64,000 bases of DNA from Halobacterium rubrum (GCF_021729015.1 NZ_JAJQQZ010000002.1:62001-126000), one strand, 5' to 3'; shown: positions 8,421-17,311, counted from the first letter of the stretch. Notes: generated by a model not told the origin, from the letters alone. Numbers and translations are program-made.

Positions 8421-8914
8421 AGCAGGAACGTCTCTTCTCGCTCGCTGAGGTCGACGAACGCGTCCGCAGCCTCGACCAGCTCGTCGGCCGTCGACTCCTC
8501 GAAGGCCATCACTTCGACGCGCACGCCCTCGTGGCGGAGGTGGTGGCAGAGCCGGGAGAAGTCGCCGTCGCCCGTGCAGAGCACGACCGTGTCGACGTGG
8601 TCGGCCAGCGAGACGGCGTCCAGACTCATGCCGACGTCCCAGTCGGCCTTCTTCGAGCCGTCGCCGAACGTCTTGATGGCCTTGATTTTCGTCTCGAAGC
8701 CGATGTCGCGCAGCGCGTCGAAGAAGGAGTCCTCGTCTTCTGCTTCTGCGCGGATGACGTAGGCGATGGCGCGCGTGAGCTTGCGGTCCTGCACGCCCTT
8801 CTCAAGTAGCGACGAGTAGTCGATGTTCCGGGAGTAGACGCTCTGTGCGGAGTGATAGAGGTTCTGCGAGTCGGCGAGAACGGCGACCCGCTGGTCGGAC
8901 TGGATAGGAGGCAT
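8417..8914 (-). CDS. NYN-domain (LabA/DUF88-like) predicted ribonuclease
   Basis: A 165-residue NYN-domain protein related to PIN-type nucleases. The conserved acidic residues of the active site are all visible: D in VLADSQNLYHS near the N-terminus, D in KADWDVGMSLDAV at mid-length, and two in CTGDGDFSRL. These would hold divalent metal for RNA cleavage. The start is placed at the ATG at 8914 (MPPIQSDQR), 7 codons inside the longest frame, because homologues start close to the first beta-strand. It overlaps the preceding convergent gene by 4 bases. Its RNA substrate is unknown. Confidence 0.87.
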   Translation of the reverse strand: MPPIQSDQRVAVLADSQNLYHSAQSVYSRNIDYSSLLEKGVQDRKLTRAIAYVIRAEAEDEDSFFDALRDIGFETKIKAIKTFGDGSKKADWDVGMSLDAVSLADHVDTVVLCTGDGDFSRLCHHLRHEGVRVEVMAFEESTADELVEAADAFVDLSEREETFLL

Positions 8915-8950
8915 ACCCCGTCTTCGTACGTGCACCGCCTTGAATGTACG

Positions 8951-9592
8951 TCAGGCGGGTGGTGTGTCGTAGCGGTCGACGGCGAGCGTGTCGGGGTCGA
9001 GGGTGTAGTAGGACTCCCACGCCGGTTCGAGACCGACGACGTGGGTGTCGCCGTACTCGCTCTCGGCGTGCTGGTGGTGGTGGCCGACCAGACAGACGTC
9101 GGGGTCGAGGGCGTCCAGAATCTCGTCGATGTACTGGCAGCCGACCTCGTAGTCCTCCTCGACAGGGAGGCCGTTCGGTGCTTCGTGCGCGACGAAGACG
9201 TCGACGTCCTCGAGCTGTTTCGCTTCCTCGACGTCGTCGCGGACGAAGTGCCGGCGGCGGTCGCCACGCAGGACTGCCCGGGGTTTGTCGAACTGGGTGG
9301 GCGCGTAGTTCCCGGAGAGCCCGGCGACCCGGAGGCCTTCGACGGTCTCGGCCGTGCTGTGGAGGAGGGTGACGTTCGAGACGGTCTCGCTCTCGACACG
9401 GCCGTTCCGGAGCGCCTCGATGGTGTCGAAGTCCTCGTTGTTGCCGCCGATGAAGTACGTCTGGTAGGGCACGTCGTAGTACATGAGGTCGCCTGCCTGC
9501 ACCGCGACGGACTCGTCGGCCGCGCGGTAGGCGGCGAACAGCGACCGCCGTCGTCCGGCGGTGGTCGCGTGGGCGTCTCCGAGGACCAGCAT
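8951..9592 (-). CDS. calcineurin-like metallophosphoesterase
   Basis: A 213-residue phosphoesterase with the full two-metal site: GDAH at residues 5-8, GDLMYYD, GNNED in place of the usual GNH(D/E), HEAPNG, and GHHHQH near the C-terminus. The substrate could be a phosphodiester in nucleotides or RNA, but nothing specific is shown. It begins at the ATG at 9592, directly with the first motif strand (MLVLGDAH). An A/T-rich stretch at 9617-9626 lies about 27-33 bases upstream and may serve as its TATA box. Confidence 0.88.
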   Translation of the reverse strand: MLVLGDAHATTAGRRRSLFAAYRAADESVAVQAGDLMYYDVPYQTYFIGGNNEDFDTIEALRNGRVESETVSNVTLLHSTAETVEGLRVAGLSGNYAPTQFDKPRAVLRGDRRRHFVRDDVEEAKQLEDVDVFVAHEAPNGLPVEEDYEVGCQYIDEILDALDPDVCLVGHHHQHAESEYGDTHVVGLEPAWESYYTLDPDTLAVDRYDTPPA

Positions 9593-9891
9593 TCACGAGG
9601 TGGTACGCAATACGGCGCAAAAAACCCGTGGAACCCGCTGCGACAGTGGCAACGACCGACGGCGACGACAGACCTATCAGGGAGGCCCTGCCACTGGGAG
9701 GTATGCTCGGCGCTCCCGCCGTCGCCGTCGGCTCCGACGCTGCCGGGAGCGTCGCCTGCTGTTTCTCGTTCGGGAAACGCAAACGCACACCGTCCCAGTA
9801 GGCTCTCCGCGGGCGTAGCGTCCCCGTGGTGGGTTGGTTCGGCGTGCACCGCTGTGCGAACGACCTGCGACACCGCGTTTCCCGACACCAC
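9593..9891. other. 299-base divergent control region ahead of the lysine operon
   Basis: This gap separates the phosphoesterase (minus) from dapA (plus). On the plus strand it holds a 32-codon frame, 9703-9801, that begins ATG straight after GGGAGGT and encodes a Cys-Cys and a GKRKR segment; coding status is doubtful. An AAAAAA run at 9619-9624 could be the TATA region of the minus-strand gene. No clear TATA box for dapA is visible within 40 bases of its ATG. Confidence 0.4.
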
Positions 9892-10797
9892 ATGACGTAC
9901 ACACCATTCGACGGCGTCTATCCCGCGATGACGACGCCGCTGTTCGACGACGGCAGCATCGATTTCGACCGACTGCGAGAGCACGCCCGCCGGCTCGTCG
10001 ACCGGGGCGTCGACGGGGTGGTCCCCGTCGGCACCACCGGCGAGAGCGCCACCCTGACCCACGACGAGCACGTCGAGGTCGTGGAGGTCGTCGCCGACGA
10101 GGTCGGCGGCGAGGTGCCCGTGATTGCGGGTGCCGGCAGCAACTCCACGCACGAGGCGGTCGGGCTGGCTGGGCGCTCCGTGGACGCTGGCGCCGACGCC
10201 CTCCTGCTCATCTCGCCGTACTACAACCGCCCGGAGCCGGCGGGGATGGAAGCCCACTACCGGGAGGTCGCCGACCGCATCGACGCCCCGCAGATCGTCT
10301 ACAACGTCCCGTCCCGGACGGGCCGGAACGTCGACGTGGAGACGGTGGCGTCGCTGGCGAGCCACGACCGCATCGTCGGCTACAAGGCCGCCAGCGGCGA
10401 CGTCGGCCGCGTCAGCGAGGTCGTCGAACGCACCCGGGACGAGGCGTTCTCCGTGCTCTCCGGCGACGACGCGCTCACGCTGCCCGTCTGTTCGGTGGGC
10501 GGCCGGGGCGCCATCAGCGTCACCGCGAACGTCGAACCCGAGCGCGTCAGCGGGGTCGTCTGGAGCGCCGTCGAGGGCGACTACGAACGCGCTCGCGAAA
10601 TCCACCACGACCTCGCTCGCCTGAACCGCGCGCTGTTCCTGGAGTCGAACCCGATCCCCGTGAAGGCCGCACAGGAGATTCGCGGCCACGGCCCCGCCAA
10701 CTACCGGTCGCCGCTCTCCGAGCTCGGCGACGACGCCCGCGACGAACTCGAGGCGGCGCTGGACGAACTCGACGCGACGACGGAGGTGTCCGGATGA
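9892..10797 (+). CDS. dapA: 4-hydroxy-tetrahydrodipicolinate synthase
   Basis: First committed enzyme of diaminopimelate/lysine synthesis; it condenses pyruvate with aspartate semialdehyde. It has 301 residues, the family norm. The Schiff-base lysine is K165 in VGYKAASGD. Y137 (YNVPSRTGRN) and T48-T49 (GTTGES) complete the catalytic triad. The ATG at 9892 matches the usual start MTYTPFDGVYPAMTTPL. The stop overlaps the dapB start as ATGA, so it heads the six-gene lysine operon. The absence of an obvious Lys-inhibition signature means feedback control cannot be judged. Confidence 0.96.
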   Translation: MTYTPFDGVYPAMTTPLFDDGSIDFDRLREHARRLVDRGVDGVVPVGTTGESATLTHDEHVEVVEVVADEVGGEVPVIAGAGSNSTHEAVGLAGRSVDAGADALLLISPYYNRPEPAGMEAHYREVADRIDAPQIVYNVPSRTGRNVDVETVASLASHDRIVGYKAASGDVGRVSEVVERTRDEAFSVLSGDDALTLPVCSVGGRGAISVTANVEPERVSGVVWSAVEGDYERAREIHHDLARLNRALFLESNPIPVKAAQEIRGHGPANYRSPLSELGDDARDELEAALDELDATTEVSG

Positions 10798-11543
10798 GAG
10801 TTGGCGTGACCGGCGCCGACGGACGCATGGGACGAGTCGTCCGGAACGTGCTCGAGTCCCGGGGCGACGAGGTGTCGTTCGCCGCCGCCCGCGACCCCGA
10901 GGAGTTCGGCGCGCTCGACGACGAGGCCGAGTTCGCGGCCCTGCTCGACCGCCGGAACCCGGACGTCGTCGTGGACTTCACTGTGCCCGAGGCGACCGTG
11001 CGGTACGCCGAGGCCTGTGCCGACGCCGGCGTTCCGTTCGTGACTGGGACGACCGGACTGGGCGAGGACGACCGGGTGGCGCTCCGGGAGGCCGGCGACG
11101 CGGTGCCGGTGCTCGCCGGGGCGAACTTCTCCCGCGGCGTGCAGGCGCTGCTGTCGGCCGTCGAGGAAGCGGCCGGCGCACTCCCCGAGTACGACGTGGA
11201 GGTCACGGAGACTCACCACAGCGGGAAGGTGGACGCGCCGAGCGGGACGGCCAACCTCCTGCTGGACCGCATCGACGACGCCCGGGGCGAAGGCGAGCGC
11301 GTCCACGGCCGCGAGGGCGACCAGCCCCGGAGCGAGGGCGAGGTCGGCGTGCACGCACGCCGTGCCGGAGACGTGACCGGCGAGCACGAGGTGTTGCTCG
11401 CCGGCAACAGCGAGGTGCTGGAACTGACCCACCGCGCCGGCGACCGGCGCGTGTTCGCCGAAGGTGCGGTGGACGCCGCGGCGTGGCTGGTCGACCAGCC
11501 GGCCGGCTACTGCGAGTTCTCGGAGGTGGCTGCCGACGTATGA
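10794..11543 (+). CDS. dapB: 4-hydroxy-tetrahydrodipicolinate reductase
   Basis: Second enzyme of the pathway, NAD(P)H-dependent, 249 residues. The nucleotide-binding loop is GVTGADGRMGRV at the N-terminus. The catalytic signature E-x-H-H-x-x-K is present as ETHHSGKVDAPSGTA. FVTGTTGL and the ANFSRGV strand are also typical. It starts with ATG overlapping the dapA stop and ends overlapping the dapD start (ATGA both times), which indicates translational coupling. Confidence 0.96.
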   Translation: MRVGVTGADGRMGRVVRNVLESRGDEVSFAAARDPEEFGALDDEAEFAALLDRRNPDVVVDFTVPEATVRYAEACADAGVPFVTGTTGLGEDDRVALREAGDAVPVLAGANFSRGVQALLSAVEEAAGALPEYDVEVTETHHSGKVDAPSGTANLLLDRIDDARGEGERVHGREGDQPRSEGEVGVHARRAGDVTGEHEVLLAGNSEVLELTHRAGDRRVFAEGAVDAAAWLVDQPAGYCEFSEVAADV

Positions 11544-12373
11544 GTCTGGAAACCGAGATTCTGGACCTCTGGCACCGACACGAAGACGCCGACCTGTCCG
11601 TGGAGACGGCGACGGCCGACGACGCCGACACGCTGGACGCGTTCCTCGACGCCCTCGAAACGGGCGAGGTCCGGGCGGCCGAGCAGCGAGACGGCGACTG
11701 GGAAGCCGTCGAGTGGGTGAAGCGCGGCGTCCTGTTGAACTTCGCGCTCCGGGGGACCGAGCGCCGCGAGTACGGCGGCGTCGCCTACCACGACGTGTTG
11801 CCGCTGCGGGACACCGCCGACCTGCTGGAGCGCGGCACCCGGAACACGCCGGACGGCACCGTGCTTCGTCGTGGCGCCCACGTCGGCGAGGACTGCATCC
11901 TGATGTCGCCGGCGTTCGTGAACGTCGGCGCGCACGTCGGCGACGGCACGCTCGTCGACTCCTGTGACACCGTCGGGTCCTGTGCGCAGATCGGCGCGGA
12001 CGTGAAGCTCGGCGCGAACACTCTGGTCGGCGGCGTGCTCGAACCGGTCGAGGACGCCCCGGTCGTCGTCGAGGACGGCGTGTCGCTGGGCGCGGGCTGC
12101 CGGGTCACCTCGGGGTTCGTCGTCGGCGAGGACGCCGTCGTCGGGGAGAACACCCTGTTGACGCCCCGGATTCCCGTCTACGACCTCGTCGAGGACGAGG
12201 TGCTGTACGGCGAGTTGCCGCCGGAGCGCCGGGCGTTCACGCGCTACGTGGAGTCCTCGGTCGGCGACCACGACCTCTTCGACGGCGGCGCGTACAAGCC
12301 CGCCGTCGTCGCGATGGACCTCGAGGCCGAGACACTGGACGCGACCCAGCGCGAGGAGGTGCTGCGGTCGTGA
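11540..12373 (+). CDS. dapD: 2,3,4,5-tetrahydropyridine-2,6-dicarboxylate N-succinyltransferase
   Basis: Transfers succinyl from succinyl-CoA to tetrahydrodipicolinate; it fixes this operon to the succinylase branch. It has 277 residues. The left-handed beta-helix of hexapeptide repeats spans roughly residues 105-215 (RRGAHVGEDCILMSPAFVNV, GAHVGDGTLVDS, GSCAQIGADVKLGANTLVGG). The family motif VVEDGVSLGAGCRV follows, and the C-terminal PVYDLVEDEVLYGELPP is also family-like. Overlaps dapB by 4 bases and lysA by 4 bases (GTGA). Confidence 0.95.
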   Translation: MSLETEILDLWHRHEDADLSVETATADDADTLDAFLDALETGEVRAAEQRDGDWEAVEWVKRGVLLNFALRGTERREYGGVAYHDVLPLRDTADLLERGTRNTPDGTVLRRGAHVGEDCILMSPAFVNVGAHVGDGTLVDSCDTVGSCAQIGADVKLGANTLVGGVLEPVEDAPVVVEDGVSLGAGCRVTSGFVVGEDAVVGENTLLTPRIPVYDLVEDEVLYGELPPERRAFTRYVESSVGDHDLFDGGAYKPAVVAMDLEAETLDATQREEVLRS

Positions 12374-13617
12374 CGACGCCGGCGGACGCGGCCGACAGCG
12401 GGGACGTACGACGGCTCGCCGACTGGGACGCCGACCGGCTGCGCTCGCTGGCTGGCGAGTACGGCTCGCCGCTGTACGTCCAGGACCTCGACCGCGTCCG
12501 CGCGAACTACGAGCGCGTCGCCGCTGCGTTCCCGGACGCAGACGTGCTGTACGCCGTGAAGGCCAACGCCGGCGGCTCGGTGCTCGACGCGCTGCGGGAC
12601 GTGGGCGCGGGCGCCGAGTGCGCCTCCGCCGGCGAGGTCTCCCGGGCGCTTGCCGCCGGCTTCCAGCCGGGCGAGATCCACTACACCGCCGTCAATCCGC
12701 CCGCTCGCGACCTCGACTACGTCCTCGACGCCGCGCCCGGGGCGACGGTCGTCGTCGGCGCCCGCGACACCCTCGACCGCCTCGAAGAGCGCGGGTTCGA
12801 CGGCCGGCTGGCGCTGCGCGTCCATCCGGGTGTCGGCGCCGGCCACAGCGACGAGGTGGCGACGGGCGCCGACGCGAAGTTCGGCGTCCCCCACGACGAC
12901 GCGCCCGGCGTACTGGCGGGCGCCGCCGAGCGGGGTTTCGACGTCGTCGGCGTGCACGCGCACGCCGGCTCCGGCATCCTCGACGCCGCCGACCTCGACT
13001 CGCACCGCGAGGTGCTGGACCGAATCGCCACGGTCGCCCGCAGCGCGCCCGTGGACCTCGAATTCGTGGACGTCGGCGGCGGCCTCGGCGTCCCCTACCG
13101 GCCCGACGAACGTCCACTCGACCTCGGTGCGGTCGCCAACGCGGTCCGGACGGCGCTCGCCGACGTCGACGCCGACCTCGTGCTCGAACCCGGCCGCTAC
13201 CTCGTGGCGGACGCGGGCGTCCTCCTGGCCGAGGTGAACACCGTGAAGCCGACCGGCGGCGCGACGCTCGCGGGCGTCGACGCCGGGATGACGGACCTGC
13301 TGCGGCCCGCGCTCTACGACGCCCACCACGAGGTCCGCTCGCTCGCGCCCGATGCCAGCGACCGAGACACCGAGCGCGTCTCGGTCGTCGGCCCAATCTG
13401 CGAGAGTACGGACGTCCTCGCCGCCGACCGCAGCCTCCCGGCGCCCGCGCGCGGCGACCTGTTCGCCGTCGGGAACGCCGGCGCGTACGGCGTCGAGATG
13501 GCGTCGAACTACAACTCGCGGCCGCGGCCCGCGGTCGTCGCCCTCGACGGCGGCGGTGACGACCGGCTCGCCCGCGAACGCGAACCCCTCGAATCCCTCA
13601 CCAGACTCGAACGATGA
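12370..13617 (+). CDS. lysA: diaminopimelate decarboxylase
   Basis: PLP enzyme of the alanine-racemase fold that decarboxylates meso-diaminopimelate to lysine. It has 415 residues. The PLP lysine is K64 in LYAVKANAGG. HAHAGSGI and the glycine-rich phosphate loop VDVGGGLGVPY are present, as is the second-subunit cysteine motif GPICESTDVLA. The GTG start at 12370 overlaps the dapD stop as GTGA; the first 15-20 residues are a weakly conserved extension. Its place in mid-operon means final-step product is made together with the pathway enzymes. Confidence 0.95.
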   Translation: MTTPADAADSGDVRRLADWDADRLRSLAGEYGSPLYVQDLDRVRANYERVAAAFPDADVLYAVKANAGGSVLDALRDVGAGAECASAGEVSRALAAGFQPGEIHYTAVNPPARDLDYVLDAAPGATVVVGARDTLDRLEERGFDGRLALRVHPGVGAGHSDEVATGADAKFGVPHDDAPGVLAGAAERGFDVVGVHAHAGSGILDAADLDSHREVLDRIATVARSAPVDLEFVDVGGGLGVPYRPDERPLDLGAVANAVRTALADVDADLVLEPGRYLVADAGVLLAEVNTVKPTGGATLAGVDAGMTDLLRPALYDAHHEVRSLAPDASDRDTERVSVVGPICESTDVLAADRSLPAPARGDLFAVGNAGAYGVEMASNYNSRPRPAVVALDGGGDDRLAREREPLESLTRLER

Positions 13618-14441
13618 TACGCTACGACCAGTACCACGGCACCGGCAACGACTTCGCGATTGTAGACGCGGCCCACTACGTCCCCGACCGGGCGGCGTTC
13701 GCCGAGCACGCGTGCGCCGAACTCGGTGTGGACGGCGTGCTGTTCCTGGCCGTCGAGGCACAGTACACGCCGCCCCGTGCCGTGATGACACTCGTGCAGC
13801 CGGACGGCTCCACGGCGGCAATGTGCGGGAACGGCGCGCGCTGTGCCGCCCGCTGGGTCGCCGAGCGCGAGGACGCCGACACCGTGATGCTGGACACGCA
13901 GGCCGGCACGCGGCGCGCCGAGGTGGACGACGAGACGGTCACCGTCGAGATGGGCGCCCCCGAGTTCGACCCCGGGTCGGTGCCGGTCGACAGCGAAGCG
14001 CCCGTCGTCGGCGCGTCGCTCGCGGGCTTCGAGGACGTGACGGCCGTGAACACGGGCGTCCCGCACGCCGTCGCGTTCGTCGACGACGTGGACAGCGTGG
14101 CCCTCGACGCCGACGCGCCGGCGCTCCGGCACCACGACGCGTTCCCGGAGGGCGCGAACGTCACGGTGGCGTCCCGGGACGGCAGTGGTGGCTTCCGACA
14201 GCGGACGTTCGAGCGCGGCGTCGAGGGCGAGACCCAGTCGTGTGGCACCGGCGCCGTCGCGGTCGCGGCCGCGGCGGCGCGACGGGGACTGCTGGACGGC
14301 GAGACCGCAGTCACCGTCGAGCCGCCGGGCGGCGCGCTCCGCGTCGACCCCAGCGGTGGCCGCACCCGCCTGACCGGGCCGACCGTCCACGAGTCCAGCG
14401 GCGAGCTACCGGCGCGGCCCCGACGAGCGCCCGATGCCTGA
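13614..14441 (+). CDS. dapF: diaminopimelate epimerase
   Basis: Cofactor-free epimerase converting LL- to meso-diaminopimelate, 275 residues. The two catalytic cysteines are C71 (MCGNGARC) and C210 (QSCGTGA). HGTGNDF near the start and NTGVPHAV in the middle are also diagnostic. It overlaps lysA by 4 bases (ATGA), and its last 8 bases overlap the dapE start. The C-terminal RPRRAPDA tail beyond the fold is unremarkable. Confidence 0.96.
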   Translation: MIRYDQYHGTGNDFAIVDAAHYVPDRAAFAEHACAELGVDGVLFLAVEAQYTPPRAVMTLVQPDGSTAAMCGNGARCAARWVAEREDADTVMLDTQAGTRRAEVDDETVTVEMGAPEFDPGSVPVDSEAPVVGASLAGFEDVTAVNTGVPHAVAFVDDVDSVALDADAPALRHHDAFPEGANVTVASRDGSGGFRQRTFERGVEGETQSCGTGAVAVAAAAARRGLLDGETAVTVEPPGGALRVDPSGGRTRLTGPTVHESSGELPARPRRAPDA

Positions 14442-15507
14442 GGCGTTCGACCCGCTGTCGTTCCACGCCGACGCCGTGCGGACGCCGAGCCACGAGGCCG
14501 TCGACGCGATGCGGGAACTGCTCGTCGAGACGCTGCGCGAGCACGGTGCCGACCCGAGCGTGGACGACGCCGGGAACGTCCTCGCGACCCAGGGGGCGGG
14601 ACGCCCACACGTCGTCCTGAACACGCACGTCGACACGGTGCCGCCACACGTCCCGTTCGAGCGGGACGGCGACGTGGTCCAGGGGCGTGGTGCCTGTGAC
14701 GCGAAGGGGCCGCTGGCGGCGCTCCTCGCCGCCTTCCTCGCCGTGGAGCCAGACTCCGGGTCGGTGACGCTGGCGGTGACGCCCGACGAGGAGACCGAGT
14801 CGACGGGCGGCGCTGCCCTCGACCTCGACGCGGACGGCTACGTCGTCGGCGAGCCGACCGACCTCGCGGCGTGCACGAGCGCCCGCGGCCGCTTCCAGTT
14901 CACCGTGGAACTGTCGGGGGTCGGCGCGCACGCCGCCGACCCGGGCTCGGGCGTGAACGCCGTCACCGCCGTCGAGTCGGCGCTCGGGGCGCTCCGGTCG
15001 TTCGACGCCGAGCGCGGCCCCGACGAGCACCCCGAGCTGGGGCCGCCGACGCTGACGCCGACCCGAATCGCCGGCGGCGGGGACGCCGCGAACCGGATTC
15101 CCGACGAGTGCTCGATCACCGTGGACCGCCGGACGGTGCCGCCGGAGACCCAGGAAGTGTTCTTCGACGCCCTCTCGACGCACCTCCGGGAGACGGTGCC
15201 CGGCGACGTGGGCGTCGACGTGGTGCCGGCCGAGCGGGAGACGCCGTTCCTCGAAGCGTTCGACACGCCCGCCGACGCCGACGTGGTCGACGCGCTCGTC
15301 GGCGCCGGAGCCGGGTCGCCGCGGCCGTTCGGCGCGGCGACGGAGGCGTCGTACTTCGCCGCCGACGCGCCGACGGTCGTGTTCGGGCCGGGCGTGCTCG
15401 CCGACGACGACGGCCCGGTCGCGCACGCCAGCCGCGAGTACGTCCACCGCTCGGACGTCCAGCGCGCGGCGGACGTGGTGACCGACGCGCTGTCGTCGCT
15501 GGTCTGA
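14434..15507 (+). CDS. dapE: succinyl-diaminopimelate desuccinylase (M20 family)
   Basis: Zn-dependent M20 amidohydrolase of 357 residues that removes succinate from N-succinyl-LL-diaminopimelate. The metal-site motifs are VVLNTHVDTVPPH, GRGACDAKGPLAALL and TPDEETESTGG; the C-terminal His motif lies near GATEASYFAADAPTV. M20 enzymes are functionally mixed, but the location at the end of a dap operon that lacks another desuccinylase supports DapE. No dapC aminotransferase is present, so another enzyme such as ArgD may fill that step. Its stop touches the stop of the next, convergent gene with no gap. Confidence 0.9.
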   Translation: MPEAFDPLSFHADAVRTPSHEAVDAMRELLVETLREHGADPSVDDAGNVLATQGAGRPHVVLNTHVDTVPPHVPFERDGDVVQGRGACDAKGPLAALLAAFLAVEPDSGSVTLAVTPDEETESTGGAALDLDADGYVVGEPTDLAACTSARGRFQFTVELSGVGAHAADPGSGVNAVTAVESALGALRSFDAERGPDEHPELGPPTLTPTRIAGGGDAANRIPDECSITVDRRTVPPETQEVFFDALSTHLRETVPGDVGVDVVPAERETPFLEAFDTPADADVVDALVGAGAGSPRPFGAATEASYFAADAPTVVFGPGVLADDDGPVAHASREYVHRSDVQRAADVVTDALSSLV

Positions 15508-15711
15508 TTACCCGAAGAAGATGTCCGCGAGGTCCGCCCCGCGGGACTCCACGTCCGCGTACAGTTCCGTGTACCCGCAGGACGTGCACGTCACCGTCTG
15601 GAAGTTGTTCGTCTGGATGTCGAACATCTTCGAGAGGCCGGAGCCGGTCGTCGAGATGTTGCCGACGTCGACCTCGTCGTGGCCGCACTTGGGACAGCCG
15701 TCTTCTTGCAT
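15508..15711 (-). CDS. small zinc-ribbon protein
   Basis: A 67-residue protein with one Zn ribbon: CPKCG near the N-terminus and CTSCGY about 33 residues later, separated by DIQTNNFQTVT. This pattern is that of the predicted nucleic-acid-binding Zn-ribbon family in archaea (COG3478-like). The ATG at 15711 (MQEDGCPKCG) is chosen because it sits immediately before the first Cys pair; a start at 15738 would add nine alanine-rich residues. It lies 54 bases from the 3' end of purB side, on the same strand downstream of nothing obvious. Function unknown. Confidence 0.8.
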   Translation of the reverse strand: MQEDGCPKCGHDEVDVGNISTTGSGLSKMFDIQTNNFQTVTCTSCGYTELYADVESRGADLADIFFG

Positions 15712-15765
15712 ATCCGGCAGTGCCGCCGCTGCCCGCATAGGCCTTCTGGAGGGTGAAACGGCGAC

Positions 15766-17142
15766 TTATGCGTCTCGGGCGACGTCGGCGCCGACGCCGA
15801 CGTACGTCTCGGGCGTCAGCGAGAGGAGTTCGTCGCGCGTGTTCTCGTCGACGTCGAGGTTCGCGAACAGCTCCCGGAAGTCGTCCAGCGAGACGCGCTC
15901 GCCGCGCGTCAGCTCCTTTACGCGCTCGTAGGCGTCGTCGTGGCCCTCCCGGCGGAGGATGGTCTGGACGGCCTCGCCGATGACCTCGGGGTTCGCACGC
16001 AGGTCCTCGCGCAGCACCGCCTCGTTCGGCGTGACGGCGTCCAGGCCGTCGCCGAGCTTGCGGTACGCCAGCAGACAGTGCGCGAACGCCGCGCCGACGT
16101 TGCGCTTCACCGTCGAGTCCGAGAGGTCGCGCTGGAGCCGGCTCGACGTGAGGTACTCACCGAGGAAGTCGAGGTCGCTGTCGGCCTTCGCGAGGTTCCC
16201 CTCGGCGTTCTCGAAGTCGATGGGGTTGACCTTGTGGGGCATCGTCGAGGAGCCGGTCTCGCCGGCGGCGGCCTCCTGCCCGAGGTAGCGCTGGGAGACG
16301 TACAGCCACGCGTCGACGGCGAGGTCCTCGAGCACGCCGTTGGCGCCCGAGACGGCGTCGAACAGCGCGGCGAGGTCGTCGCTGGGGTTGACCTGCGTGG
16401 TCGGCTCGACGTACGCGATGCCCAGCGACTCGACGAACGACCGGGAGAAGCCCCGCCAGTCCACGTCGGGGAAGGCGGCGTGGTGGGCGGCCCACGTGCC
16501 CGAGGCGCCGGCGAGCTTCCCGGCGAGGTCGTCGCTTGCGGCCTCGACGCGCCCGATTGCGCGGCCGACCCGGGCGGCGTACACCGCCATCTCCTTGCCG
16601 AACGTCGTCGGCGTCGCTGGCTGGCCGTGGGTGCGCGCGAGCATCGGGAGGTCGGCGTGCTCGTGGGCGAAGTCGACGAGTTCGTCCCGGACCGCGCGGA
16701 GCTCGGGGACCAGAACGTCCTCGACGGCGCCGGCGACGAGCAGCCGGTACGCGAGGTTGTTGACGTCCTCGCTCGTGAGCCCGAAGTGGATCCAGGCGTG
16801 GGCGCGCTGCGGCGCGTGCTCGCGGAGGAAGTACTCGACGGCCTTCACGTCGTGGTTGGTGGCGTCGTAGCCCCGGGCGCCCTCCGTCTCGATGCGCTTG
16901 ACGAGGGCGGCGTCCTCGCTGTCGAACTCCTCGTAGGCGGCCCGCAGCGCCGCCGCCTCGTCGTCGGCGAGCGTGAGCGGAATCGCGTCGAGGTCGGTGA
17001 GCGCGAGCAGGTACTCGACTTCGACTTCGACTCGCGCGCGCATCAGCGCGGCCTCGCTCGCGTAGGGCGCGAGCGCCTCGGTGCGGCCGCTGTACCGGCC
17101 GTCCAGCGGCGACACCGCGTAGAGGGCGTTCTCGTCGGTCAT
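15766..17142 (-). CDS. purB: adenylosuccinate lyase
   Basis: Fumarase/aspartase-superfamily enzyme acting twice in purine synthesis (SAICAR to AICAR, adenylosuccinate to AMP). It has 458 residues. The superfamily signature is GSSTMPHKVNPIDFEN with the catalytic Ser loop intact. The catalytic His regions are TSEDVNNLAYR and ARTHGQPATPTTFGKEM. The start is the ATG at 17142 (MTDENALYAVSPLDGRY), which matches homologues. It is read divergently from purNH across 169 bases, so the two purine genes may share control signals. Confidence 0.96.
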   Translation of the reverse strand: MTDENALYAVSPLDGRYSGRTEALAPYASEAALMRARVEVEVEYLLALTDLDAIPLTLADDEAAALRAAYEEFDSEDAALVKRIETEGARGYDATNHDVKAVEYFLREHAPQRAHAWIHFGLTSEDVNNLAYRLLVAGAVEDVLVPELRAVRDELVDFAHEHADLPMLARTHGQPATPTTFGKEMAVYAARVGRAIGRVEAASDDLAGKLAGASGTWAAHHAAFPDVDWRGFSRSFVESLGIAYVEPTTQVNPSDDLAALFDAVSGANGVLEDLAVDAWLYVSQRYLGQEAAAGETGSSTMPHKVNPIDFENAEGNLAKADSDLDFLGEYLTSSRLQRDLSDSTVKRNVGAAFAHCLLAYRKLGDGLDAVTPNEAVLREDLRANPEVIGEAVQTILRREGHDDAYERVKELTRGERVSLDDFRELFANLDVDENTRDELLSLTPETYVGVGADVARDA

Positions 17143-17311
17143 GGCAGCGACTGGCGGCGCCCCGAGCAAAAGCCTGCCGGTCCACACGACACACGGTCGT
17201 GGGTACAGAGAGGGTTAAATCCGCCATAACGCCACGATTATGTGCTCGTTCGTGCATACGTTCCGATCTGGAACCGCAACGGCTTTGCGGGAGGCGGTGC
17301 CTCCATTCGGT
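17143..17311. promoter_or_regulatory. divergent purB/purNH control region
   Basis: A 169-base gap between two purine genes read away from each other. It holds a GTTAAATC stretch near 17213-17220 that could act as a TATA box for either direction, a direct repeat CGTTC (17247-17251 and 17259-17263, period 12), and a GTTCC-N5-GGAAC inverted repeat (17260-17274). An in-frame ATG at 17240 upstream of purNH is judged not to be the start. Operator function is speculative. Confidence 0.4.
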
